A stretch of 9,672 nt of DNA. Origin: Opitutia bacterium. GTDB taxonomy: Bacteria; Verrucomicrobiota; Verrucomicrobiia; Opitutales; JANYDI01. The position numbers were made by a program, and so were the translations under genes. The stretch spans positions 1 to 9,672 of the forward strand of contig JANYDI010000122.1 in assembly GCA_025363695.1 (NCBI GenBank). The letters run 5' to 3'. The notes beneath the pieces were generated by a model, which saw only the letters and a list, made by a program, of their open reading frames with translations, did not search any database and was not told the DNA's origin. Below are positions 1 through 5,905 of the stretch, one piece after another (within the stretch, counting starts at the first letter, position 1; each line of letters begins with the position of its first letter).

Positions 1-65
1 CATTTTATAAAATTGCCTACCTGGTTGGATACTAAGGCCTCCCCAGATCGCGAAGCGATCTTTTT
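1..65 (+). repeat. Repeat family A, copy A1 (left part outside window)
   Basis: The right end of a modular intergenic repeat found again at 1189, 3581, 5638 and 9566. What remains is the right arm of hairpin H2 (about 1-22), the conserved tail 'atactaaggcctcc' and the small hairpin H3 at 46-60 (gatcgc-gaa-gcgatc). H1 and the left arm of H2 lie upstream of the window. Assignment rests on near-identity of the H2 arm to copy A4 and of the tail to copies A2, A3 and A5. Confidence 0.85.
45..65 (+). terminator. Terminator-like hairpin H3 of repeat A1
   Basis: A 7-bp stem (agatcgc / gcgatct) with a 3-nt loop runs straight into five T residues. This is the layout of a rho-independent terminator for transcription entering from the left. 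The gene it would serve is outside the window. Confidence 0.5.
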
Positions 66-78
66 AAAGCACAAAAAA

Positions 79-135
79 ACTCCGGCATCTGAACACTGAG
101 CGAGCCCAGGGGAAGAAATTCCGGAGTATCTTTTT
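79..135. terminator. Bidirectional terminator-like inverted repeat
   Basis: A 7-bp inverted repeat, actccgg at 79-85 and ccggagt at 121-127, encloses 35 nt. It is followed by a T5 run on the plus strand (131-135) and an A7 run on the left (73-79) that reads as T7 on the minus strand. The long loop makes it weaker than a classical terminator, and a structured RNA or a small repeat is possible. No gene is visible in 66-176. Confidence 0.35.
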
Positions 136-176
136 AGAGAATAGAAGAGATAAAAACACTTGTCAACAATAAAACT

Positions 177-281
177 ATGAAAAATATTACTTTTGAAATG
201 TTAAACGCTGCCCTTTCTCAAGCAAGGATGTCCCCTTACTTGGAGGAAGGCGATAGTCCTAGAGCTGTGAAAGTGATTTAA
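177..281 (+). pseudogene. N-terminal remnant of an Abi-like protein gene
   Basis: An ATG at 177 opens a 34-codon frame ending in TAA at 279-281. The translated end, with 'ALSQARMSPYL' followed by 'DSPRAVKV', resembles the N-terminus of Abi-like (Abi_2-type) proteins. In those, a 'LSxxRLxPYL' segment leads to a 'xRAxxLYxWN' motif. Here the frame stops exactly where that motif would continue, where the sequence changes into the AT-rich flank of repeat B1. I read it as a gene cut by insertion of B1 or by a deletion, with the rest absent from the window. No Shine-Dalgarno sequence precedes the ATG. The family assignment is from memory of the motif and is moderate at best; the frame could also be a chance small ORF. 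Confidence 0.4.
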
Positions 282-290
282 TCCCCGTAA

Positions 291-565
291 TCAATTAACA
301 ATATAATTATTTATTAATCCACACATAAGGAGGCCTGAAGGGCCGGCATATCGTAGCCCAGGGCGTAAGCCCTGGGTCTGGGATAGAAAAAAAACTGGAG
401 CCCTGTAAGGGCGGCACTCAGAACGTGAATACGAGTGTCGCCCCTGTAGGGCTCAAAATCTTTTTTCACCGTAAACCCAGGGCTTACGCCCTGGGCTACG
501 ATATGCCGGCCCTTCAGGCCTCCTTATGTGTGGTTTGTTTTTAATCAAGCACTTAAGTCACTTCC
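291..565. repeat. Repeat family B, copy B1: giant nested inverted repeat
   Basis: Positions 319-377 and 475-533 are perfect 59-bp inverted repeats. Inside them lies a second imperfect inverted repeat, 398-419 against 433-454 (18 of 22 pairs). Each outer arm also holds its own small palindrome (cccaggg...ccctggg). The flanks, 'tcaatta-caatataa' on the left and 'ttaatcaag-acttaagtcactt' on the right, recur around copy B2 at 7794-8103, so the mobile unit is larger than the palindrome. There is no ORF inside. It is probably a non-autonomous MITE- or REP-like element. The stretch 566-624 after it holds nothing I recognise. Confidence 0.85.
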
Positions 566-624
566 AACTCCACCTCACCCTTAGCCCCTTGCTGATTTCC
601 TAAAAAAATCCCCAAAAATAATGC

Positions 625-652
625 TTGACGCCCTGCGTTCACCTGCTACGCT
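625..652 (+). promoter_or_regulatory. Putative promoter of tRNA-Gln
   Basis: TTGACG at 625-630 and TACGCT at 647-652 are spaced by 16 bp, a sigma70-like arrangement. Transcription would begin near 659, about 14 nt before the tRNA 5' end. The cttgac motif follows an A-rich tract (601-620), as it does in other probable promoters here. Confidence 0.45.
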
Positions 653-672
653 GGGTACCGTAATTCTTGCAC

Positions 673-746
673 TGCCCGATGGTGTAACGGTAGCACAACG
701 GTTTTTGGTACCGTTTGTCATGGTTCGAATCCATGTCGGGCAACCA
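673..746 (+). tRNA. tRNA-Gln (anticodon TTG)
   Basis: A full cloverleaf can be drawn. The acceptor stem is TGCCCGA (673-679) with TCGGGCA (736-742), followed by discriminator A743 and an encoded CCA (744-746). The anticodon stem ACGGT/ACCGT carries the loop TTTTGGT, giving anticodon TTG, which reads CAA/CAG glutamine codons. The T loop is TTCGAAT. The U1-A72 first pair is typical of tRNA-Gln. It is a single gene with its own likely promoter at 625-652 and is convergent with the small gene ending at 774. Confidence 0.95.
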
Positions 747-773
747 CTTTTTTCAGGGGGCCAAAGACGTCCT

Positions 774-1061
774 TTACGGATGGTCTATGTTATCTGATAA
801 CTTCTTGAGTTCTGCCTCCAAAGCCTTCCTTAGTTCCTCCTGTACCTTTGGGTCTAAAGCACCACCTTGCGTGCCTGAAGCACCAGTCAGGTTTTGCAAT
901 ACCTTCAGAGACTCAGCCTGCTTCTTCGATAGGTCACCGCTACCGGCCAGAAGCTCACTTAACTTGTCACTGAGGGGTGAGGTCCCCCCCTCAGATATCG
1001 CCTTATATGCATCCTGATAATTAAAACCAGTATTTCCACTACTATTCACGGGTCCACTCAT
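774..1061 (-). CDS. Hypothetical protein, 95 aa
   Basis: I do not recognise this gene. The protein has a Ser/Gly/Asn-rich N-terminus (residues 1-13). A middle part of short polar helices follows, then a Gly-rich linker around 60-68 (GASGTQGGALD), then a strongly charged helix (about 70-91) rich in Glu, Lys and Leu. There is no Cys or Trp, no signal peptide and no membrane segment, so it is probably a small soluble or secreted helical protein. The ATG at 1061 has only a weak upstream AGG (minus-strand 'gtaggctattATG'). I prefer this strand because the opposite reading frame starts inside the tRNA and has no plausible protein character. It ends 28 bp from tRNA-Gln, convergent with it. A spurious ORF is not excluded, but the composition looks like a real protein. 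Confidence 0.6.
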   Translation of the reverse strand: MSGPVNSSGNTGFNYQDAYKAISEGGTSPLSDKLSELLAGSGDLSKKQAESLKVLQNLTGASGTQGGALDPKVQEELRKALEAELKKLSDNIDHP

Positions 1062-1188
1062 AATAGCCTACACATCGGCCACCTCACGAGCTACTTTAGA
1101 GAAAAACAAGGCTTGCATTGTTTAAAAACACTCCTTTTATAGGAGGGGTTCAGGAAAAGGGCAACGTAGCGCTATTATAGTTTCCCCA

Positions 1189-1315
1189 ATCGCTCCGCGA
1201 TCCATGGGAGGCCTTAGTATACCTGCCCGATAGGCGATTTTTATAAAATGCTTTGCATTTTATAAAATCGCTACCTAGTGGGGGATCCTAAGGGGCACCA
1301 GTGCCCCTTAGCCCT
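1189..1315 (-). repeat. Repeat family A, copy A2 (reverse orientation)
   Basis: All three modules are present in reverse order. H3 is at 1189-1201 (atcgc-tcc-gcgat), followed by the tail 'ggaggccttagtat', then H2 at about 1231-1272 (gcgatttttataaaatgc with its complement around 'ttt'), then ggatcc. H1 is at 1288-1311 (ctaaggggcac-ca-gtgccccttag), with the outer flank 'ccct'. H1 ends 30 bp before the start codon of the membrane-protein gene at 1342, so the repeat would lie in that gene's 5' leader. The remaining sequence between 1062 and 1188 holds no gene, only a weak plus-strand promoter candidate (TTGCAT 1113-1118, 17 bp, TTTATA 1136-1141) and a small inverted repeat, ctcct/aggag. Confidence 0.9.
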
Positions 1316-1341
1316 TTAGCCCTTCTCCTGGCGCAAGTTTT

Positions 1342-2607
1342 ATGAATCCATTGATAGGAATAGGCGTCGCCTTTGGGATGCTGGTAGGGGTGCGTGGGCT
1401 GTTGTTGGCCTGCCAGTTCGGGCTCATTGGGCTACGTTATGGCGCCAAGCAGGCGGATACGCCGCTGATGGGCTATGCGGCAAAGCTATTGAAGGACCTG
1501 CGTGTCCTAGGGAATTGTTTAACGTTTTGCATCAACAGCTCAAGTATCGTTCTGGGAGCCCTTTTGTACGCAGCCTGGAGGCAGATTTATGCTTTAAATG
1601 AAAATGCCTGGCTTGCAAGCGCCAGCACCCTGGGGCTTTTGAGTATTTATGGACTCTTGGGCAGCTTTATCCCAAGGTCTTTAGGCTTACATAAGCCCAT
1701 CAAAGCGCTATCGATGGGAGCTGCTATGGCTCTGGCGCTGCGCTGGTTGCTCTTTCCGCTCCTGTTTATGGGAAGCGTAGCCGGAAATATCCTTTTGCGC
1801 TTGCTGCGGATACGCAGCCCTGAGGACGCTCTCAGCGCGCTGGACACCGAAGTGCAATCGCGCGTGATGGGACGCAGCGGAGAGCCGCTCTCGGGCCTTA
1901 TGCGCAAGATATTTAGTAATATCGTAGCCATGCAAACCCTACGCGTGGAGGACGTCCTCATCCCGCGTAACAAGCTCATCTACATGGACTTAAACAACAG
2001 CCTTGAGGACAGCCTGCGCCTGGCCAAGCGGACTGGGCATACGCGGTTTCCGCTGTGCCGCGGCGGCCTGGATTCCTGCCTAGGGCTCGTGCACATCAAG
2101 GATATTTTCCGCAGTAAAGAAGCCCTTAATGCGGTAGATTTACAAAAAATCAAACGCCCGGCGGTTTATTTAGGCTTGGATGAAAAACTAGAGGAAGTCC
2201 TACAAAAAATGATTTCCTTGCGCGCGCATATGGCCCTGGTGCATGACGAGTTTGGCGGCACCCTGGGAGCCATCACGCTGGAACGCATTTTAGAGCAAAT
2301 GGTGGGCGACATTAAGGACGAATTTGACATCGAAGAAAGCCCCGTTGTCCGTGTAGATGCTGATACCTACCGCATTTTGGGCTTTGCGCCGCTGCATGAG
2401 GTGGCTCGCATCCTCGCCATCCCGCTGGACCACGAAGACGTCACCACCTTTGGGGGCCTCATCACCGCTACGCTGGGGCGCATCCCCAAAAGCGGCGAAC
2501 ATATCGAGCTGGAACGCCTCTTTGTCAATATCGACCAAGTCGATGCCACCCGCGTGGTCTGCGTCACCGTCAAAGTATTGCCCGAGGAAATGTCGCAGGA
2601 AGACTGA
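1342..2607 (+). CDS. CNNM/CBS/CorC-domain membrane protein (UPF0053 type)
   Basis: An inner-membrane protein of the CNNM (DUF21) plus CBS-pair plus CorC_HlyC architecture, often annotated as hemolysin-like or CorC and linked in several bacteria to magnesium/cobalt efflux. Four hydrophobic stretches are visible at about residues 3-30, 60-80, 92-112 and 127-155. The first CBS domain is about 205-262, with 'HTRFPLC' and 'GLVHIKDIF'. The second is about 272-328, with 'HMALVHDEFGGTLGAITLERILE'. A CorC_HlyC domain (about 337-415) contains the typical 'TTFGGLI...LGRIP' segment. The length of 421 aa is normal for the family. No clear Shine-Dalgarno sequence precedes the ATG, which follows repeat A2 closely; the next Met is residue 13. 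It is almost certainly cotranscribed with ruvB, which begins 2 bp after the stop. Family membership is seen in the sequence; ion specificity is not. Confidence 0.9.
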   Translation: MNPLIGIGVAFGMLVGVRGLLLACQFGLIGLRYGAKQADTPLMGYAAKLLKDLRVLGNCLTFCINSSSIVLGALLYAAWRQIYALNENAWLASASTLGLLSIYGLLGSFIPRSLGLHKPIKALSMGAAMALALRWLLFPLLFMGSVAGNILLRLLRIRSPEDALSALDTEVQSRVMGRSGEPLSGLMRKIFSNIVAMQTLRVEDVLIPRNKLIYMDLNNSLEDSLRLAKRTGHTRFPLCRGGLDSCLGLVHIKDIFRSKEALNAVDLQKIKRPAVYLGLDEKLEEVLQKMISLRAHMALVHDEFGGTLGAITLERILEQMVGDIKDEFDIEESPVVRVDADTYRILGFAPLHEVARILAIPLDHEDVTTFGGLITATLGRIPKSGEHIELERLFVNIDQVDATRVVCVTVKVLPEEMSQED

Positions 2608-2609
2608 TC

Positions 2610-3608
2610 GTGGACCTTCCCTTCCAGCAACTCAATACCCAGCAGCCTGAGCGCGAAATGGGCCTGCGACCCGATACGTTTGAAAGTTTTGTGGGTCAAG
2701 AAAAAACCCTCGAACGCCTCAAAATCATGACCAGTGCCGCCAAGGCTCGTGGGGATGCGCTCGGGCATATCCTGCTTAGTGGCCCCCCCGGTCTGGGCAA
2801 GACCACCTTGGCGCACCTGCTGGGCCATGCGATGGGTACCCAAGTCCGCGTTACCGCAGGGCCGATTTTGGAAAAACCAGGCGACCTCGCAGGCCTGCTG
2901 ACCAACCTGGAACGTGGCGATATTTTATTTATCGACGAAATCCACCGCTTGTCCCGCACGGTAGAGGAATACCTCTACACGGCCATGGAGGATTTTTGCC
3001 TTGATATCATGATAGACCAAGGGCCCAATGCCCGCAGTATACGCCTAACCCTGCCACCCTTTTGCCTCGTAGGCGCCACCACACGCACCGGCATGCTCAC
3101 TGCTCCGCTGCGCAGCCGCTTCACCCTCCAAACACGGCTAGACTACTACAACCCAGCAGAGCTGCTGCATATTGCCCTGCGTACCTGCCAAATCCTCAAG
3201 CTGCCCGTTGTCCGCGAAGGCGCTCAGGAAGTCGCCAAGCGCGCCCGCGGCACCCCACGGATTTTGAACAACCTGCTCTACTTTGCCCGTGATTATGTCC
3301 AACAACAAAAGGCCCCCGCCCTCACCCAAGCCCTCGCCCAAAAAGCCCTCGGCCTTCTGGGCATTGACGACAAGGGCCTCGACGAACAAGACAAGCGCCT
3401 CCTAGCCACCCTCGCCAATCACCCCAAAGGGGGCCCCATAGGCCTGAAAACCCTCGCCGTCGCCATCGGCGAGCCCGAGCACACCGTCGAAGATGTCCAT
3501 GAACCCTTTCTCCTCCAAGCCGGTTACCTCCAACGCACCCCGCAGGGGAGGGTGATCACGGTTTTAGGCCTAGAAGTTTTAGGGCTAAGGGGCGCTGGCG
3601 CCCCTTAG
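2610..3608 (+). CDS. ruvB: Holliday junction branch migration DNA helicase RuvB
   Basis: The AAA+ motor that, with RuvA, drives branch migration of Holliday junctions before RuvC cleavage; ruvA and ruvC are not in the window. Walker A is GPPGLGKTT (58-66) and Walker B is ILFIDE (105-110). Sensor 1 lies in GATTRTG (155-161), the arginine-finger region is PLRSRF (166-171), and sensor 2 lies in ARGTPRI (about 212-218). A C-terminal winged helix follows, with 'GYLQRTPQGR'. The GTG start at 2610 has an AGGA about 9 nt upstream, inside the end of the preceding gene, which suggests translational coupling. The length of 332 aa is normal. The C-terminal tail is odd: residues 326-332 (LRGAGAP) and the TAG stop are exactly the 24 bp of hairpin H1 of repeat A3. 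The conserved helicase core is intact. Confidence 0.97.
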   Translation: MDLPFQQLNTQQPEREMGLRPDTFESFVGQEKTLERLKIMTSAAKARGDALGHILLSGPPGLGKTTLAHLLGHAMGTQVRVTAGPILEKPGDLAGLLTNLERGDILFIDEIHRLSRTVEEYLYTAMEDFCLDIMIDQGPNARSIRLTLPPFCLVGATTRTGMLTAPLRSRFTLQTRLDYYNPAELLHIALRTCQILKLPVVREGAQEVAKRARGTPRILNNLLYFARDYVQQQKAPALTQALAQKALGLLGIDDKGLDEQDKRLLATLANHPKGGPIGLKTLAVAIGEPEHTVEDVHEPFLLQAGYLQRTPQGRVITVLGLEVLGLRGAGAP

Positions 3609-3716
3609 GATCCCCTTCCGATAGCGATTTTGCAAAATACTGCGTATTTTGGCAAAATCGCCCATCGGGAAGCATATACTAAGGCCTCCACAGATTCCTT
3701 CGGAATCGAATTTTTT
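3581..3716 (+). repeat. Repeat family A, copy A3 (forward), overlapping the ruvB 3' end
   Basis: The modules in order are the flank aggg, H1 at 3585-3608 (ctaaggggcgc-tg-gcgccccttag), ggatcc, and H2 at about 3619-3668 (cgatagcgattttgcaaaata with its complement). The tail 'tatactaaggcctcc' and H3 at 3693-3707 (gattcc-ttc-ggaatc) follow. H3 differs in sequence from the other copies but is still a perfect 6-bp hairpin. The copy begins inside the ruvB reading frame. Confidence 0.9.
3693..3716 (+). terminator. Probable ruvB terminator (H3 of repeat A3)
   Basis: The 6-bp stem gattcc/ggaatc with a ttc loop is followed by gaa and six T residues (3711-3716). It is the best terminator candidate for the CNNM-ruvB operon, although three bases separate the stem from the T run. 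Confidence 0.45.
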
Positions 3717-3720
3717 ACTT

Positions 3721-3756
3721 AAACCACAAAATGAGAGCCCTACAGGGGCGATTCAT
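3721..3756 (+). repeat. Repeat family B, fragment B3
   Basis: This matches the left arm of copy B2 (7831-7867), with 'aaaccacaaaatgagagccc' then a 'ggggcgattcat' ending, differing mainly where B2 has 'tgaa' and this has 'taca'. Only one arm is present, so it is a remnant. It sits between the facing copies A3 and A4. Confidence 0.75.
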
Positions 3757-3763
3757 AAATCCT

Positions 3764-3894
3764 GATCGCTTCGCGATCGTGGAGGGGCTTAGTATCTGCC
3801 TACCCAGGTAGGCAATTTTACTAAAATGCGCTAGCATTTTATAAAATTGCCTACCTGTAGGGGATCCTAAGGGGCATGAATGCCCCTTAGCCCT
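3764..3894 (-). repeat. Repeat family A, copy A4 (reverse orientation)
   Basis: H3 is at 3764-3778 (gatcgc-ttc-gcgatc), then 'ggaggggcttagtat', then H2 at about 3806-3856 (ggtaggcaattttactaaaatgc against its complement). ggatcc, H1 at 3867-3890 (ctaaggggcat-ga-atgccccttag) and the flank ccct follow. The stop codon of the minus-strand gene begins immediately after the flank, at 3895-3897. With A3 and B3, this copy fills the whole 286-bp gap between two convergent genes. Confidence 0.9.
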
Positions 3895-5511
3895 TTACTT
3901 TCCCAAGCTCCAAGGATTATGCCGCTTCAAGCTGCCTTCCAAATCGTTAAATAGCGCTTGCAGTTCTTTCAGGGAAATCTTCCCGCAGATACGCGCTACG
4001 AGATCGTTATTTTCATAATTTACAAAGCTCTTGAATGTTTCAAGATCAGACAGCGCTTCCTTGATTTCATCGTAAGACTTCTTGTCAAAATTAAGCTTTG
4101 TTGGAGGAGCATTTGTTTCCCTGTAATACAGTAGGACAATTTCATCGTACGATTTAGGCTCCTTAAAGTAAGCGCCAAAGCCTATGTACTGGTCTTTGTC
4201 TACGATAGCAAGGTGGTGCCCCCTCCAAAACCCTTTATGAAGATCAAGGTAAACTTCCGTATTTTTTATAAAAATAAAGTTGCCCGCTTTGCCCACCACA
4301 TACAGGATCGCGTTCTCGTCGTTTTCTTGAAAACTAGGCACTTTTGCTAGGGGCTCGAGGTCTTCTTTCGAACACGGGGCTTCTAAAAATGTAAAAGGGA
4401 GTTTACTCGAATCTTCTGACATTTTAAATTCTGACAGATTTCCCTGGGAAATAGCCCTAATACAGGTATCGAAATAGCTTTCACCCAAAAGCGCTAAAAT
4501 GACGTACTGTTTCACGAGGGTTTGCGCATGTGAGCAGTTGAGCTGGGTTTTAGAATTTAGGATATCCAGCAGCGCAGCGCGATAATGCTCAGGGTCCTTA
4601 ACCACGAAGTTTTGGAGGCAGAACTCTTTTCCGCAATTAGGAGGCACAACGTCCCAATGGGTGGATTCCGTACTGAAGCCGCCTGCGTCTACTGCGGGAT
4701 AGGTCCATAAGCCGTGTTCATTGATTTGCCGGTAAGTTTCAAGCGCCAGCTTAGCCACGGCTTTGTTAAGCGCTTCCTGGGTCGGAAAAGCAGGACACTC
4801 CAACACGCCCTCAAGCTGCGGAAGCTTCAGGCACACTGCGCTCTCTTCCGGCAAGCATACTTCCTGAATGGCGGGGATTTGAGCGCCTTCAACGCCTAAC
4901 GAAGGCGCCATAAGCGCTGAAACAATGGACTGCGGCAGCGTGTTTAAAAAGGAGCCCAATTGCGTCTGCGCCCTATCAACGCCCGTTTGCCAACCCAGCT
5001 TGTGCAGTCCAAAAAGGGCCAGGGCAGCCAGGGGACCTTGCTGTGTTTCTGGTGTCAATACGTGCTTGCTGATATAAAGGCCCGTGAGCCCCAACAACGC
5101 ACGCGTTGCCAAGGGAATCGTGTTGCTGCACAGCGTGTAAACCTTTAAGGCATCGGAGCTCATGGACAAAAAGCTAGAAAAGCCACCCTGAAACGCTTTA
5201 GGCATCCAAGGGATTACGAGCGCCTCTACGATGCGCTGCGCCGACGCAGGGTTTTGGAGGACAACGAGCGTCACGTTTTTGAATAATCCTGGGAAGCCCA
5301 AGGCATAAACGTCATAAAAGCAACGGCCGCACAGCTCTGAGGCAACGAGGGCTCGGTAAGTCCCCGAGCTTTCCAGCTGCACACTGTGTGCCAAGACCGC
5401 GTTTATCTGCCGGGACAACCCCTCCAGCCCTGCTGGTTCCGCTGGCTGAACGGGTGCAGCCTGTAGGCTCGTCATCGCAAAAAAAAGAGAAAATAAGGAA
5501 AAATACCGCAT
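3895..5511 (-). CDS. Exported protein of unknown function, 538 aa
   Basis: I do not recognise a family. Residues 1-18 form a clear Sec signal peptide: Arg at position 2, a Phe/Leu-rich core and a likely cleavage after SLQA. The mature protein is therefore periplasmic, surface-associated or secreted. The N-terminal half (about 25-215) is Ala/Leu-rich and mostly helical, with hydrophobic helices near 135-150 and 160-170. It contains a CGRC pair (61-64), and several further cysteines (C128 and pairs after about 215) suggest disulfides. The C-terminal part (about 395-490) looks like a beta-rich domain with many aromatic residues, followed by helical sequence. The ATG at 5511 is chosen because the signal peptide starts there; there is no obvious Shine-Dalgarno sequence. 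A possible promoter lies at 5546-5574. It is convergent with ruvB and divergent from lpxI, so it probably has its own transcript. The context gives no function. Confidence 0.85.
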   Translation of the reverse strand: MRYFSLFSLFFAMTSLQAAPVQPAEPAGLEGLSRQINAVLAHSVQLESSGTYRALVASELCGRCFYDVYALGFPGLFKNVTLVVLQNPASAQRIVEALVIPWMPKAFQGGFSSFLSMSSDALKVYTLCSNTIPLATRALLGLTGLYISKHVLTPETQQGPLAALALFGLHKLGWQTGVDRAQTQLGSFLNTLPQSIVSALMAPSLGVEGAQIPAIQEVCLPEESAVCLKLPQLEGVLECPAFPTQEALNKAVAKLALETYRQINEHGLWTYPAVDAGGFSTESTHWDVVPPNCGKEFCLQNFVVKDPEHYRAALLDILNSKTQLNCSHAQTLVKQYVILALLGESYFDTCIRAISQGNLSEFKMSEDSSKLPFTFLEAPCSKEDLEPLAKVPSFQENDENAILYVVGKAGNFIFIKNTEVYLDLHKGFWRGHHLAIVDKDQYIGFGAYFKEPKSYDEIVLLYYRETNAPPTKLNFDKKSYDEIKEALSDLETFKSFVNYENNDLVARICGKISLKELQALFNDLEGSLKRHNPWSLGK

Positions 5512-5545
5512 AAGATCTGAGGATAAGTTCGATAAATATTTTTAT

Positions 5546-5574
5546 TACCTAAGGAACACGCAACAAGGAGTCAA
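5546..5574 (-). promoter_or_regulatory. Putative promoter of the 538-aa exported protein
   Basis: On the minus strand, TTGACT (5574-5569) is preceded by an A/T-rich tract. It is followed after 17 bp by TAGGTA (5551-5546), a poor -10 that overlaps TAATAA. The 'aagcttgact' context resembles that upstream of tRNA-Gln. The -35 is convincing; the -10 is not. Confidence 0.35.
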
Positions 5575-5588
5575 GCTTTTAAAAAAAC

Positions 5589-5616
5589 ATTGCTTGTGAT
5601 AAATGGAGTCGTATAC
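5589..5616 (+). promoter_or_regulatory. Putative rightward promoter upstream of lpxI
   Basis: TTGCTT (5589-5594) and TATACT (5611-5616) are separated by 16 bp. A transcript from here would carry repeat A5 and the 112-bp palindrome in a leader of more than 300 nt before lpxI. A second candidate lies inside repeat A5 itself (TTGGCA 5706-5711, 18 bp, TATACT 5730-5735). I cannot decide between them. Confidence 0.3.
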
Positions 5617-5637
5617 TCCTCGAGCGTTGAAGGTGAA

Positions 5638-5762
5638 AGGGCTAAGGGGCGCTGGCGCCCCTTAGGATCCCCTTCCGATAGCGATTTTGCAAAATACTAC
5701 GTATTTTGGCAAAATCGCTATCGGGGAGGTATACTAAGGCCCCCACAGATCGCGAAGCGATC
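5638..5762 (+). repeat. Repeat family A, copy A5 (forward)
   Basis: The order is flank aggg, H1 at 5642-5665 (ctaaggggcgc-tg-gcgccccttag, identical to A3), ggatcc, H2 at 5675-5724 (ccgatagcgattttgcaaaa with a near-perfect complement), tail 'tatactaaggcc' and H3 at 5748-5762 (gatcgc-gaa-gcgatc). There is no T run after H3. The apparent ORFs on both strands here are translations of the repeat. Confidence 0.9.
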
Positions 5763-5791
5763 CGGGAGTATCTTATGAATTGCTTCGAGCC

Positions 5792-5903
5792 GGTTTTAGG
5801 GGAGGCATTGGGGGTTCGGACAAGGAAGGGAAGTGCGTAGCGCACTACGGTGCGTGAGTCACTTCCATGACGCCGTCCCAAACCCCAATGCCCACCTAAA
5901 ACC
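5792..5903. repeat. 112-bp imperfect palindrome upstream of lpxI (element D)
   Basis: The left arm at 5792-5821 (ggttttaggggaggcattgg...) pairs with the right arm at 5875-5903 with few mismatches. Inside are a 7-bp inverted repeat, ggaagtg (5829-5835)/cacttcc (5860-5866), and a small hairpin, agtgcg-tag-cgcact. On the right it is joined through 'atcc' to a decayed H1 of family A. D thus occupies the place H2 would hold in a reverse copy of A. Only one copy is in the window. Confidence 0.75.
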
Positions 5904-5905
5904 AT

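Noticed and set aside
319..533. CRISPR-like repeats
   Set aside because: The repeats are inverted, not regularly spaced direct repeats, and have no spacers.
715..1017. 100-aa plus-strand ORF
   Set aside because: It starts inside tRNA-Gln and is antisense to the more protein-like 95-aa frame.
2357..2843. Overlapping frames within the CNNM and ruvB genes
   Set aside because: They are shadows of two well-supported genes.
5590..5905. ORFs of 62 and 87 aa on both strands
   Set aside because: They are translations of repeat A5 and palindrome D; no start signal and no protein-like composition.
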